From: Castellaniella sp049671645
GTDB taxonomy: Bacteria; Pseudomonadota; Gammaproteobacteria; Burkholderiales; Burkholderiaceae_B
Direction of reading: 5' to 3'
Assembly: GCF_049671645.1 (NCBI RefSeq)
Contig: NZ_JBATVG010000023.1
Coordinates: 186,001-250,000, forward strand
DNA: 64,000 bases
The notes beneath the pieces are model-generated. The model did no database searches, had not been told where the DNA came from, and saw only the letters and a program-made list of their open reading frames with translations. Shown here in pieces: positions 43,288 to 53,182 of the stretch (position 1 is its first letter; every line of letters begins with the position of its first letter). The position numbers and the translations under genes were made by a program.

Positions 43288-43824
43288 ATGTTGGATCAGA
43301 ACCCACAACCACAGGCCCACGCCGCCCACGGCCTTTCAAGGCGGCTCTCAGGACTCTTCAAGGTCATTCTTGGAGGCAGCGTCTTCATTATCACCGCCCT
43401 GATATTCCTGAATGTCGTCCTTCGCTACTGGTTCAATTCAGGCGTGTTTTTTACCGAAGAACTGTCCGAACTCCTGTTCGTCTGGATGGTATTCCTGGGC
43501 GCACTCATCGTCCTGAGGGAAGGCGCCCATATCGGCGTCGACCTGGTGGTCAGCCGCCTGAACCCGCCGGCGCGAAAAATCACCGCATTGATTGCCAACC
43601 TGCTGATGCTGGGCATCACCCTGCTGATGCTGAAAGGCGGCATCGTCCAGCTGAAGATCAACTGGGACGTCAAGACGCCTGCGAGCGGATTTCCCATGTC
43701 CGCATACGTACTGTCGATCGTCTTCTTTTCCGCATGCGCATCCTTGATCTTGATCCACAACATCATCCGGTGGAGGTCCGCGGGGCACAACAACGCCGCC
43801 GTAGGCTCCGATACCGCAATCTGA
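43288..43824 (+). CDS. TRAP transporter small permease, fourth operon
   Basis: A 178-aa DctQ protein. Signature: FTEELSELLFVWMVFLGALIVLREGAHIGVDL with the Glu-Glu-Leu and His-Ile-Gly-Val-Asp motifs. A GGGAG ribosome site lies four bases before the ATG. It opens a plus-strand operon that continues through dctM, dctP, amidase, aldolase and kdgD. Confidence 0.93.
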   Translation: MLDQNPQPQAHAAHGLSRRLSGLFKVILGGSVFIITALIFLNVVLRYWFNSGVFFTEELSELLFVWMVFLGALIVLREGAHIGVDLVVSRLNPPARKITALIANLLMLGITLLMLKGGIVQLKINWDVKTPASGFPMSAYVLSIVFFSACASLILIHNIIRWRSAGHNNAAVGSDTAI

Positions 43825-43837
43825 ACAATCATCGATC

Positions 43838-45115
43838 ATGACAATCATCCTGTTCATATCCTCTCTCCTGGCCACCATGGCAATAGGGATGCCGATCGCC
43901 TACGCGCTTTTGGCTTGCGGCGTAGTACTGATGTGGCACATAGGGCTGTTTGACGGACAGATCCTGGCCCAGAACATTCTGTCCAGCGCCGGCAGCTTCC
44001 CCTTGCTGGCAATCCCTTTATTCATTCTCGCGGGCGAGGTCATGAATAATGGCGGCCTGTCCCGGCGCATCATCAATCTCGCTATCGCCATGTTCGGCCA
44101 CTTGCGCGGCGGACTGGGATATGTCGTCATATTCGCCGGCGTAATCCTGGCCAGCCTGTCCGGCTCGGCGCTGGCCGACGCGGCCTCACTGACCGCCCTG
44201 CTGCTGCCGATGATGGTGATGGCCGGATACGACAAGTCCAAGGCCGGCGGCCTGATCGCCGCATCGTCTGTCCTGGGCACCATCATCCCGCCCAGCATCG
44301 GCTTCATCATTCTGGGGGTCGCATCCGGGCTGTCCATCACGAAGCTCTTTCTCAGCGGCATCGTCCCCGGCATCCTGATCGCGATCGCGCTCAGCGCAAC
44401 CTGGTGGCTGAGTTCCCGTCGCAGCACGATCGCGCTCAGCCCGAAAGCGTCCACCGGACAACGCGTCAAGGCGCTCGTAGACAGTTTCTGGGCGCTGCTG
44501 CTGCCGGTGATCATCGTCGTGGGCTTGCGATTCGGCGTGGTGACGCCCACGGAGGCCGGCGCGGTCGCCGCGATATACGCCTTGCTCGTGGCAACCGTCA
44601 TCTATCGGGAACTCAAGCTGACGGATCTCGTGAACATACTGTTCCAGACAGCGAAAACGACGGCTGCGGTCATGTTCCTGGTCGCCGCGGCCGCAGTGCC
44701 CGCATGGATGATTTCTCTGGCCGACATTCCGGGCCAGATCATCGGGCTGATCGAGCCGCTCATGAATCATCCCACGCTGCTGGTCGCCGTGATCATGCTG
44801 CTGATGATCCCGATCTCCATGACGATGGATCTGACGCCCAACGTCCTCGTCCTTTCCCCGATCTTCGTGCCGATCGTGAAAGCCGCCGGCGTCGATCCGA
44901 TCTATTTCGGCGTTCTCTTCATGATCAATTGCTCCATCGGCTTGATCACGCCGCCTGTCGGCACGGTCCTGAACGTCGTGTGCGGGGTCGGGAAATTGAA
45001 GTTCGAAGACCTCGTCAAGGGCGCATTCCCGATGATCATCGCGCAATTCCTGGTGCTCGCGCTGCTGGTCATTTTCCCGGATCTCGTGCTGGTGCCCGCC
45101 AGCTGGTTCTTTTAA
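43838..45115 (+). CDS. TRAP transporter large permease, fourth operon
   Basis: A 425-aa DctM protein of typical length. Marks: ASLSGSALADAASLTALLLP, ASSVLGTIIPPSIGFIILG, GVVTPTEAGAVAAIYAL and LITPPVGTVLNVVCGVG. It starts 13 bases after the small permease. This subtype with a neighbouring Q-M-P order is common for uronate and sugar-acid TRAP systems (general knowledge). Confidence 0.94.
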   Translation: MTIILFISSLLATMAIGMPIAYALLACGVVLMWHIGLFDGQILAQNILSSAGSFPLLAIPLFILAGEVMNNGGLSRRIINLAIAMFGHLRGGLGYVVIFAGVILASLSGSALADAASLTALLLPMMVMAGYDKSKAGGLIAASSVLGTIIPPSIGFIILGVASGLSITKLFLSGIVPGILIAIALSATWWLSSRRSTIALSPKASTGQRVKALVDSFWALLLPVIIVVGLRFGVVTPTEAGAVAAIYALLVATVIYRELKLTDLVNILFQTAKTTAAVMFLVAAAAVPAWMISLADIPGQIIGLIEPLMNHPTLLVAVIMLLMIPISMTMDLTPNVLVLSPIFVPIVKAAGVDPIYFGVLFMINCSIGLITPPVGTVLNVVCGVGKLKFEDLVKGAFPMIIAQFLVLALLVIFPDLVLVPASWFF

Positions 45116-45171
45116 TTGAATTTTTTCAGATAAGCAGTCTTTTAGACCACAACAAGTGCATGGAGTACACA

Positions 45172-46176
45172 ATGAAAAAACTGGCTTTTGGCCTGGCCTT
45201 GATTGCCGCCTCCCTGATCAGCCATGGCGCCGCCGCGGCGGAATATCGCTCTCATACCGTGAAGTTCGCGGTCACGACCCCATCGGGAACCCCGCCCGTC
45301 CAGGGGATGGAGATCTTCGCGAAGAAGATGGAAGACAGGAGCGGCGGCAAGATCAAGATCAAGCTGTTCCCCAATGGCGTGCTGGGGGGCGACGCGCAGG
45401 TTCTGGCATCCCTCCAGGGGGGCGTCATCGAGATGATGATGTGGAACGCGGGCAACCTGATCTCCCAGGTGCCTGACTTCGGCCTGCTGGACTTGCCCTT
45501 CCTGTACACCGACCTCAAGCGAGTCGATGCCGTGCTGGACGGAGAAGTCGGCAATGCCCTCATGGCAAAGCTTCCGGAACGCGGCGTGGTCGGGCTTGCA
45601 TTCTGGGAACTGGGCATGCGGCAACTGACGAACAACGCGCGGCCGGTGGAGAAGTACGAGGATCTGGCAGGCATGAAGATCCGTGTCCAGCAGTCTCCCC
45701 TGATCGTGGATACGTGGGCCGCCGTCAAGGCGAATCCGACGCCCTTGCCGTTCACGGAACTGCATACGGCGCTGGAAACCGGGACGGTCGATGGCCAGGA
45801 GAATCCGGTATCCCTGATCTACGCCTCCAAGTTCAACGAAATCCAGAAATACCTGTCGATCACCAACCACAACTACAACGCCCACCTCCTGATGATCTCC
45901 AAGTCGTTCTGGGACAAGCTGAACGACGACGAGAAAAAGCTGTTCAAGGATGTCGCGATGGAAGTCCGCCTCGAAGAGCGCGCGCTTTCCCGCGACAACG
46001 ACCGGAACATCATCCAGAAACTGAAGAGCTCCGGGATGCAGGTGAACCAGGTCAGCAACGAGGAAATCATCCGATTCCGCGAAAAACTGCGCCCGGTGAT
46101 TCTCGAATACAGCAAGAAGTTCGACCAGGACCTGGTGGACAAAACCTTCCAGATCGTCGGCTTCAGCAAAGACTGA
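45172..46176 (+). CDS. TRAP transporter substrate-binding protein, fourth operon
   Basis: A 334-aa periplasmic receptor with a Sec signal (KKLAFGLALIAASLISHGAAAA). The canonical DctP pattern is complete: GMKIRVQQSPLIVDTW with the carboxylate-binding arginine, then PLPFTELHTALETGTVDGQENP. A GGAG site lies six bases before the ATG. A strong hairpin follows the gene. A C4-dicarboxylate or sugar acid ligand is likely given KdgD in the same operon. Confidence 0.94.
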   Translation: MKKLAFGLALIAASLISHGAAAAEYRSHTVKFAVTTPSGTPPVQGMEIFAKKMEDRSGGKIKIKLFPNGVLGGDAQVLASLQGGVIEMMMWNAGNLISQVPDFGLLDLPFLYTDLKRVDAVLDGEVGNALMAKLPERGVVGLAFWELGMRQLTNNARPVEKYEDLAGMKIRVQQSPLIVDTWAAVKANPTPLPFTELHTALETGTVDGQENPVSLIYASKFNEIQKYLSITNHNYNAHLLMISKSFWDKLNDDEKKLFKDVAMEVRLEERALSRDNDRNIIQKLKSSGMQVNQVSNEEIIRFREKLRPVILEYSKKFDQDLVDKTFQIVGFSKD

Positions 46177-46182
46177 ATCCGA

Positions 46183-46220
46183 CCGCCAGGGCCGCCTCTG
46201 TTCCGAAGCGGCTCTGGCGG
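46183..46220 (+). promoter_or_regulatory. long hairpin between dctP and amidase
   Basis: A 13-bp stem (46183-46195 with 46208-46220; CCGCCAGGGCCGC against GCGGCTCTGGCGG, one G-T pair) with a 12-base loop, six bases past the dctP stop. No T run follows, so partial termination or mRNA protection is more likely than a full stop, as at the first TRAP operon. Confidence 0.55.
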
Positions 46221-46283
46221 CGGCGTGTTTCCTGCGCACGCAAGCGCACACGCTCTTCATACCTATTACTTCAAGGCGGCAGC

Positions 46284-47651
46284 ATGGCTTTTTTCTATGG
46301 CAGTTTGAACGACAGATCCCCGGCGCCCATGTCTTCGGGCGGGCAGATCGACACGGCAACCCTGTTGCGGGAGGCGGCGTCCATCAATCAGTCCATTGAG
46401 GCGCTCGCGCACGTCGCCCTCGCCTCCGAGGTCCCGGTTCATCCCGCCACGGACGGTCTGCTGCGGGGCGTGCCGCTCGTCGTGAAAGATCTCATCGACG
46501 TGGATGGGATGCCTACGCGCATGGGCAGCCGCGCCATCCGCAGGACGCCGCAGCGCAATGCGGCAGTGATCGACAGTCTGCTCCAGGAAGGCGCCGTCGT
46601 CATCGGGAAAAGCCACACTACCGAATTCGCGATGAGCGGCTGGGGCCGGGGGCCCCTGGGCCGCCCCTTGAATCCCGTCGACGGGCAGGACCGCTATTTT
46701 TCGGGCGGGTCCAGCAACGGATCGGCTTCCGCCGTCGCATGCGGGCTGGTTCCCTGCGCCATCGGCACAGATACGGGCGGATCGATCCGCATCCCCTCGT
46801 CCTGGTGCGGAATCACCGGGCTGAAAGGTTCGCCCGGCTGGGTCAGCACTAAAGGCGTCGCCCCGCTGAGCCAATCTTTCGACACGGTAGGCCCCATGGC
46901 GCGCACGGCCGCCGACGCCGCAACCCTGTTTCGCGCCATGCTGCCGCGATACCGCCGCATGGCATTCGAGCAGGCTCTCGAGCAGGCCGCGCAGCAGCCT
47001 TTGCCGCATCTCCGTTTTTTTGACGACGACAGCCTCGGCACGCTGGACGAGTCCGTGAGGTCGGCGTACCTCGATAGCCGGGCGCGCTGTGAAGACCTTG
47101 GATTCACGACTGAATTGTGCAAGACGCCCTGCCGGTTCGACGACATGGCGGACACCTGGGCGGACATTTCTTCGATCGAAGGCTATCTGAACAATCGGGA
47201 AATCGCCGAAAACCCGGCTTCGGACCTGGACGACGTCGTTCGCAACGCCCTGCTGCAAGGAAAGCGCGCGCCGCTGAGCGAGTACTTCGCTTTGCTGAAT
47301 AAAGCCCGACTGCACCGGCAAGGCATGGAATCCATGCTGGCGCCAGGCTGCCTGATCGTCATGCCGACCACCAGCACCCCCGCTGTGGAGCTGAACGGAT
47401 TCGACCCGGAGCGCACGCTCGGCATTTACACGCGCTTCGTCAATCTGATCCAGGGATGCTCAATCGCGCTTCCGAACGGACTGAGCCCGCGGGGTCTTCC
47501 AACCTCGATGCAGTTTGTCGGGGCCTACGGCCAGGATGCGTCCATTGTCCACGCAGCACTGGTGTGGCAGAAACATACGGATTGGCATGAGCGGATCCGC
47601 GCGCGACACCAGCAGCACATGCAGGAACGCCTTCGGTCGCAGCATGCCTGA
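46284..47651 (+). CDS. amidase (amidase signature family)
   Basis: A 455-aa hydrolase that cleaves an amide to acid plus ammonia. The Ser-cisSer-Lys triad is visible: Lys in GVPLVVKDLIDV, the cis-serine in FSGGSSNGSASAVACG and the nucleophile in GTDTGGSIRIPSSWCGI. The start ATG at 46284 is preceded by AAGGCGG. Soluble, no signal peptide. Within the operon it may remove an amide group from the imported acid. Confidence 0.92.
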   Translation: MAFFYGSLNDRSPAPMSSGGQIDTATLLREAASINQSIEALAHVALASEVPVHPATDGLLRGVPLVVKDLIDVDGMPTRMGSRAIRRTPQRNAAVIDSLLQEGAVVIGKSHTTEFAMSGWGRGPLGRPLNPVDGQDRYFSGGSSNGSASAVACGLVPCAIGTDTGGSIRIPSSWCGITGLKGSPGWVSTKGVAPLSQSFDTVGPMARTAADAATLFRAMLPRYRRMAFEQALEQAAQQPLPHLRFFDDDSLGTLDESVRSAYLDSRARCEDLGFTTELCKTPCRFDDMADTWADISSIEGYLNNREIAENPASDLDDVVRNALLQGKRAPLSEYFALLNKARLHRQGMESMLAPGCLIVMPTTSTPAVELNGFDPERTLGIYTRFVNLIQGCSIALPNGLSPRGLPTSMQFVGAYGQDASIVHAALVWQKHTDWHERIRARHQQHMQERLRSQHA

Positions 47652-47710
47652 ACGCCGCCCGCGACGCGGCTCTTCGAACAGATAGCGATCCAGACACAGA
47701 CGAGGTCTCA

Positions 47711-48526
47711 ATGACACAGAACCACAGAATTTCCCTGAAGGAAAAAATGCGCCGCGAAAACGCGCTCCTGTACGGGATGAACATATACAGCGGATCCAGC
47801 CCGGTCGTGGAAATCGCCGGCTCATACGATCTGGATTTCCTGTTCATCGATACCGAACACACGGCGCTGGGCATCGACGAACGCCTGGAAAGGCTGGTGC
47901 TTTCATCCAAGGTTGCCGGCGTGGACGCTCTGATTCGGGTATCCGGGGTGGTCGAGGCTGAAATACGTAAAGTTCTTGAGTTTGGCGCAACCGGGGTGAT
48001 CATCCCCAGAGTCGACAATGCGGACCAGATGAAAAGAATCATCCAGGCCAGCAAATTCCCAGGACAAGGACGTCGCGGAGGAGACAGTTCCGTGCGGTCC
48101 GCATCGTACGGCGCCCCCGGCTTCGATTGGAAGACGTACTGCCAAAGCGAGAACGACAGGACAGTGATCGTGCCCATGGCGGAAAGCTACGAATTCTTCG
48201 AAAACATCGATGAGATTCTCGATGTGGATGGCATCGATGCCGTTCATTTCGGCCCTGCGGACTACTCGCTGTCCAGGAATCTCCCCATAGACTACAAGAT
48301 GCGGCACCCCGAAGTGCGCGAAAAGCTGGCGCTCCTGATCAGCAAATGCCGTCCCCGGGGCATCCGCGTCATGGTCCCCTGTTTCCCTCCCGATCAAGAG
48401 CAAGCGGCTGAATTGGCCGCCATGGGATGCGACATGCTGCTCATCGGCAGCGACATCTACTGGATGAACGCGGCCGGGAAAAACGTGGAATCGATTCGCG
48501 CGGATCTTGACCGTCTCCGCGCATGA
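47711..48526 (+). CDS. HpcH/HpaI aldolase/citrate lyase family protein
   Basis: A 271-aa class II pyruvate aldolase-type TIM barrel. Metal and substrate motifs: LFIDTEHTALGID, GVIIPRVDNADQM, IVPMAES and HFGPADYSLSRN. Such enzymes split 4-hydroxy-2-oxo acids to pyruvate and an aldehyde, as in 2-keto-3-deoxyglucarate aldolase. A GAGG site lies five bases before the ATG. It fits a sugar-acid route together with KdgD. Confidence 0.9.
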   Translation: MTQNHRISLKEKMRRENALLYGMNIYSGSSPVVEIAGSYDLDFLFIDTEHTALGIDERLERLVLSSKVAGVDALIRVSGVVEAEIRKVLEFGATGVIIPRVDNADQMKRIIQASKFPGQGRRGGDSSVRSASYGAPGFDWKTYCQSENDRTVIVPMAESYEFFENIDEILDVDGIDAVHFGPADYSLSRNLPIDYKMRHPEVREKLALLISKCRPRGIRVMVPCFPPDQEQAAELAAMGCDMLLIGSDIYWMNAAGKNVESIRADLDRLRA

Positions 48527-48601
48527 CCTCAGCCCCCTTCGCACATTTGCCATGAACCGGAAGGCGTGCCGCATGCCGCCTTCATCATCAGAGGACCTCT
48601 C

Positions 48602-49519
48602 ATGATCTCGCACCACGAACTGAAAGAAATAATGAATGACGGACTGCTGTCATTTCCCATCACCGATTTTGACGCCCGGGGTGATTTCGATGCCAAGGGC
48701 TACCAGGCCCGGCTGGAATGGTTGATGCCCTACGGCGCGCGAGCGCTGTTCGCGGCCGGAGGCACCGGCGAATATTTTTCCCTGACCCTGGACGACTTTT
48801 CCCAGGTGGTGCACACCGCGGTCAAGACCTGCGAGGGACATACCCCCATCCTGGCAGGCGCAGGCGGCCCCACCCGCAACGCGATCGCCTATGCCCGGGA
48901 AGCCCAGCGCCAAGGCGCGGCCGGCCTGCTGCTGATGCCGCATTACCTGACCGAAGCGCCCCAGGACGGCATCGCCGAGCACGTCCGCGAGGTCTGCCGA
49001 TCGGTCGACATCGGCGTCGTCCTGTACAACCGGGGCCAGTGCCGCCTGTCCGCCTCGGTGCTGGAACAGCTGGCGGACAGCTGCCCCAACCTGATCGGCT
49101 TCAAGGACGGGGTCGGCGACATCGAGAACATGGTGCGCATCCGCCGCCGCCTGGGCGACCGCTTCGCCTACCTGGGAGGCCTGCCCACCGCCGAGGTGTT
49201 CGCGGCAGCCTACCGCGCACTGGGCGTGCCGGTCTACTCATCCGCCGTGTTCAACTTCATCCCCGGCACGGCCATCCAGTTCTACCAGGCCGTGCGCGCC
49301 GCGGACCACGAAACCATCGGCCGCCTGCTCGATACATTCTTCCTGCCGCTATTGGAAATCCGCAACCGCAAGGCCGGCTATGCCGTGAGCATCGTCAAGG
49401 CGGGAGCACGTATCGTCGGCCATCCAGCCGGCCCGGTCCGCGCGCCATTGACCGATCTGTTGCCATCCGAAGAAGCGGAACTGCGTGCGCTCATCGAGAC
49501 GCTACCGGCGTCAAGCTGA
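48602..49519 (+). CDS. kdgD: 5-dehydro-4-deoxyglucarate dehydratase KdgD
   Basis: A 305-aa DapA-superfamily enzyme that converts 5-dehydro-4-deoxyglucarate to 2,5-dioxopentanoate with loss of water and CO2. KdgD-type features: LSFPITDFDARGDFD, ALFAAGGTGEYFSL, VVLYNRGQC with the active tyrosine, the Schiff-base lysine in LIGFKDGVGD, and SSAVFNFIPGTAIQFY. GAGGA precedes the ATG at 48602. It is the last gene of the fourth TRAP operon. 2,5-dioxopentanoate would need a dehydrogenase not found here. Confidence 0.9.
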   Translation: MISHHELKEIMNDGLLSFPITDFDARGDFDAKGYQARLEWLMPYGARALFAAGGTGEYFSLTLDDFSQVVHTAVKTCEGHTPILAGAGGPTRNAIAYAREAQRQGAAGLLLMPHYLTEAPQDGIAEHVREVCRSVDIGVVLYNRGQCRLSASVLEQLADSCPNLIGFKDGVGDIENMVRIRRRLGDRFAYLGGLPTAEVFAAAYRALGVPVYSSAVFNFIPGTAIQFYQAVRAADHETIGRLLDTFFLPLLEIRNRKAGYAVSIVKAGARIVGHPAGPVRAPLTDLLPSEEAELRALIETLPASS

Positions 49520-49562
49520 ATCGCCAGGCCGCGCCGCCATGGATCAAACCCGGGATCCGCAT

Positions 49563-50684
49563 TCATCCAGCCGCGTCGGCGCCGGGCTGCTGAGCCAACG
49601 CCCAGGCAACGTGTTCGCGCACCAGGGCGCTTTCATGGTCGGCGCGGCTGAGCAATGCGGCGCGCAATGCCTGCGCCTGAGTCGCATCGGCCTGACGCAG
49701 CGCATTGCCCAGCGCCACGGCGATGTTGCGCAACCAGCGTTCATGGTTGATACGCCGGATCGGCCCGCCCTCGGTCCGCTTGAGAAAGGTTTCCTCGTCC
49801 CAGGCGAACAGATCCACCAGTTGACGGCCGACCAGCGGCGAGCGCTCGTCGAAATCGGGTAGATCCGTGGTCTGGGCATACTTGTTCCAGGGGCAGATCG
49901 TCTGGCAGTCATCGCAGCCATAGATATGATTGCCCATCAGCGGACGCAGTTCCTCGGGGATGGGACCGTGATTTTCGATGGTGAGATAGGAAATGCAGCG
50001 GCGCGCATCGACCACGCCCGGCGCGACGATGGCGCCCGTGGGACAGACATCGATGCAGGCAGTGCAGGTGCCGCAATGCGCGCTGACCGGATCGGTGGGC
50101 TCCAGCGCGAAATCCACTAAGATCTCGCCCAGAAAGAACATCGACCCCGCATCGCGCGAGAGCACCAGGGAATGCTTGCCGCGCCACCCCTGCCCGCTGT
50201 GGATAGCCAGGTCCTTTTCCAGCACCGGCGCCGAATCCGAAAAGACCCGATAACCAAACGGGCCGACCAGCGTTTCGATGCGGTCGCATAATTTCTGCAG
50301 CCGCCCGCGCACGACCTTGTGATAGTCGCGCCCCCGCGCATACAGCGACACCACGCCCTCGCCCGGTTCGTCCAGCCGCGACAGTTCGCGCTCTTGCCAG
50401 TCGGGCGGGGTGGTGCCGCGCGGCAGATAGGGCATGCGCGCCGTGATCACGCTGATCGTGCCGGGGACCAGCTCAGCCGGCCGCGCGCGCTTGAGGCCGT
50501 GCCGTTCCATGTAATGCAGGTCGCCGTGGTAGCCCAGGGCCAGCCATTCCAGCAAACGCGGCTCGGCCGAGGACAGATCCACCCCCGAGACGCCGACCTG
50601 GGAAAACCCCAGCTCGCTCGCCCAGGCTCGTATCTGCCGAAGCCACTGATCGCCATCGGCAGTTTTCGGTAAAGATGTGCTCAA
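49563..50684 (-). CDS. queG: epoxyqueuosine reductase QueG
   Basis: Last step of queuosine synthesis in tRNA: reduces epoxyqueuosine with cobalamin and two [4Fe-4S] clusters. The 373-aa protein has both cluster motifs, CGTCTACIDVCPTG and CDDCQTICPWN, and the N-terminal GVVSLYARGRDYHKVV region. A C-terminal HEAT-like tail follows. It converges on kdgD, 43 bases away, and stands alone. Confidence 0.95.
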   Translation of the reverse strand: MSTSLPKTADGDQWLRQIRAWASELGFSQVGVSGVDLSSAEPRLLEWLALGYHGDLHYMERHGLKRARPAELVPGTISVITARMPYLPRGTTPPDWQERELSRLDEPGEGVVSLYARGRDYHKVVRGRLQKLCDRIETLVGPFGYRVFSDSAPVLEKDLAIHSGQGWRGKHSLVLSRDAGSMFFLGEILVDFALEPTDPVSAHCGTCTACIDVCPTGAIVAPGVVDARRCISYLTIENHGPIPEELRPLMGNHIYGCDDCQTICPWNKYAQTTDLPDFDERSPLVGRQLVDLFAWDEETFLKRTEGGPIRRINHERWLRNIAVALGNALRQADATQAQALRAALLSRADHESALVREHVAWALAQQPGADAAG

Positions 50685-50786
50685 AGATGTCGCCCTATTG
50701 CTGCAAATTCAATGCGAATCGCTTGTTCGTCAGGCCATATGATATGCCTGGCCTGACGGCGCGGGCCACGGCAACTTCTTGAAGCG

Positions 50787-51701
50787 TCACAACCAGGCGA
50801 CCGAGCGCAGCCATTCGGAGAAAGCGCGGATGGTCTGTTCGCGCGGATGATCCCTCCTGCGAACGATGTAGAAGCGATAGCCGGGCAAGCTCAGCGGAAA
50901 AGCCTTCACCAGCGTGCCGGCGGACAGTTCGGCGGCCACCAGCGCGTCACTGACGATCCCGATGCCCTGGCCCGCAATCACCGCTTCGATCGCGTGCAGT
51001 TCCTCGCGGAAGCTCAGGTGCTGCATGTCCTTGAATTCGGGCACGTCGCGCCACCGGCTCGACGCCGCCGCCAGCCACCGCTGCCAAGAAGGCGGCTCGC
51101 GATCGGCGGGCCCCCAATAGGAATGCACCAGGACATGGCTGACCAGGTCGGCCGGCCGTTTCAAGGCGCCCGCCGCCAGCAGACGCGGGCTGCACACGGG
51201 CCAGAACGTATCGCCCACCAATTCGTCGACGACGCCGCTGGTCGGCGGCTCCCGGCTGGTTGCATAACGAATGGCGACATCACCGTCACCGGCTTGCAGA
51301 TCAAGCACCGCGTCGGTCCCGATCACTTCCAGCGGCACGTAGGGATGCAGTTTCCGCCATGCCGGCAGGCGTGGCACCAGCCAGCGACAGGCGAAGGCAT
51401 TGGTGGCCGTCACGCGCAGGGGGAGTTGGTCGCCCGCCTGCCTGATCACCGCAATGGCGGTGGCGAAAGCCGCCAGGCCGTCGCGGACAACGGGAAACAG
51501 CTGCGCGCCCGCATCGGTCAGCGCAAGAGGACGGGGTTTGCGCCGGAACAGGGCGCTGCCGCAATAGCGTTCCAGCAGGCGGATCTGGTGGCTGATCGCG
51601 GTGGGGGACACGCACAGTTCCAGCGCCGCCTTCTGGAAACTCAGGTGGCGCGCGACGGCCTCGAAGGCACGCAGCTCGATCAGGGGCGGTAGCTGGCGCA
51701 T
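50787..51701 (-). CDS. LysR-family regulator, GcvA-like
   Basis: A 304-aa LysR protein of the GcvA type: LPPLIELRAFEAVARHLSFQKAA and CVSPTAISHQIRLLE form the winged helix, followed by a standard effector domain (ATNAFACRWLVPRLPAW). It is divergent from the FAD-linked oxidase gene with 104 bases between and probably controls it. Confidence 0.93.
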   Translation of the reverse strand: MRQLPPLIELRAFEAVARHLSFQKAALELCVSPTAISHQIRLLERYCGSALFRRKPRPLALTDAGAQLFPVVRDGLAAFATAIAVIRQAGDQLPLRVTATNAFACRWLVPRLPAWRKLHPYVPLEVIGTDAVLDLQAGDGDVAIRYATSREPPTSGVVDELVGDTFWPVCSPRLLAAGALKRPADLVSHVLVHSYWGPADREPPSWQRWLAAASSRWRDVPEFKDMQHLSFREELHAIEAVIAGQGIGIVSDALVAAELSAGTLVKAFPLSLPGYRFYIVRRRDHPREQTIRAFSEWLRSVAWL

Positions 51702-51805
51702 GAGGGCAAAGTAGATGAAATCCGTTCAGCTTCGGCTGAATTCTTAGCGTTTGCTTTTGGCCCGGCATCGACGGAGACTGAAGCCGGATTCCAGGAGAAA
51801 ACGCC

Positions 51806-53182
51806 ATGCTGCCGATCGAATCGCTGGCCGACGCCGCGGCCGAACTCGCCACCACCTTCCGCGGGCAGCTTCTGCGCCCCTCGGACCCCGGCTACGAAGA
51901 CGCAAGAAAAGTGCACAATGGCCTGGTCGACAAGCGGCCTGCGCTGATCGCCCGATGTGCCGGCGTGGCCGACGTGGCGGGAGCCCTTGAACTGGCCCGG
52001 AATCTTGGGCTTGAAGTGGCCATTCGCGGCGGCGGCCACAATGTCGCCGGGCGGGCGACGGTCGATGGCGGGGTGGTGCTCGATTTGTCGCTGATGAAAG
52101 GGATCCGCGTCGACCCCCAGCGCAAAACGGCCTGGGCGCAAGGCGGCGTGACCTGGGGCGAGCTCAATCGCGAGACGCAGCTGCACGGCCTGGCCGTCAC
52201 GGGAGGCGTGGTTTCCAGCACGGGGATCGCCGGGCTGACGCTCGGGGGCGGGCTGGGCTGGCTGATGGGCAAATACGGTCTGGCGCTCGACAATCTGCTC
52301 GCGGTGGAACTCGTCACGGCCGACGGAAAGGTCGTGCAGGCCAGCAAACAACAAGAACCCGACCTGTTCTGGGCCTTGCGCGGAGGCGGCGGGAATTTCG
52401 GCATCGCCACGGGATTCGAATACGCGCTGCACCCGGTCGGCCCCACGGTCGTGGGCGGCCCGATCGTGCATCCGATCGAATCCGCCCGCCCCCTGCTGGA
52501 ATTTTTCCGCGACCACACACGTTCTCTGCCCGACGAGCAGACGCTGTTTGCCGCGCTGATGCACGCGCCTGATGGCTCGGGCACGCCGGTCGCCGCGCTG
52601 ATCACATGCCATTGCGGGCCGATCGATGCGGCCGAACGGGCCCTGCGCCCGATCAAGGCGTTTGCCTCGCCCCTGATGGATGCCATAGGACGCATGCCCT
52701 ATACCCAACTCAATGGCATGCTGGATGCCGCCTTCCCCAAAGGCGCATTCAACTACTGGAAAACCAATTTCCTTTCGACTCTGAACGATGCCGCGATCGA
52801 CACCATGATCGACTGTTTCGCACGCTGCCCAACGCCCATGGGCCAGTTGCTGATCGAACATTTCCACGGCGAGGTCGCCCGTATCGACCCGAGCGACACC
52901 GCCTTTCCGCATCGCCGCGAAGGCTATAACTTCCTGGTGCTGGGCCAATGGACGCAGCCGGAGGGCACCGACGCATGCATCGCCTGGACTCGCGAGACCT
53001 ACGAGCGCATGCAGCCTTTCTTTGCCGCTGGCCGCTACCTCAACTATCTGGACGGCGATGAACCGGGGGATCCCGTCGCCGCGGCCTACGACAGCAACTA
53101 CCCCCGGCTGCAGCGCATCAAGGCCCGATACGACCCGACGAACGTCTTTCATATGAACCTGAACATCCGGCCGCAGCCTTGA
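51806..53182 (+). CDS. FAD-linked oxidase of the berberine-bridge type
   Basis: A 458-aa flavoprotein oxidase. The FAD domain shows IRGGGHNVAGRAT, whose histidine is the likely covalent FAD anchor, then GLTLGGGLGWLMGKYGLALDN; the second anchor cysteine of bicovalent members is absent, so attachment is probably by one bond. The BBE domain end is YPRLQRIKARYDPTNVF. Start ATG has AGGAG nine bases upstream. No signal peptide. Substrate unknown, often sugars or alcohols. Confidence 0.9.
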   Translation: MLPIESLADAAAELATTFRGQLLRPSDPGYEDARKVHNGLVDKRPALIARCAGVADVAGALELARNLGLEVAIRGGGHNVAGRATVDGGVVLDLSLMKGIRVDPQRKTAWAQGGVTWGELNRETQLHGLAVTGGVVSSTGIAGLTLGGGLGWLMGKYGLALDNLLAVELVTADGKVVQASKQQEPDLFWALRGGGGNFGIATGFEYALHPVGPTVVGGPIVHPIESARPLLEFFRDHTRSLPDEQTLFAALMHAPDGSGTPVAALITCHCGPIDAAERALRPIKAFASPLMDAIGRMPYTQLNGMLDAAFPKGAFNYWKTNFLSTLNDAAIDTMIDCFARCPTPMGQLLIEHFHGEVARIDPSDTAFPHRREGYNFLVLGQWTQPEGTDACIAWTRETYERMQPFFAAGRYLNYLDGDEPGDPVAAAYDSNYPRLQRIKARYDPTNVFHMNLNIRPQP

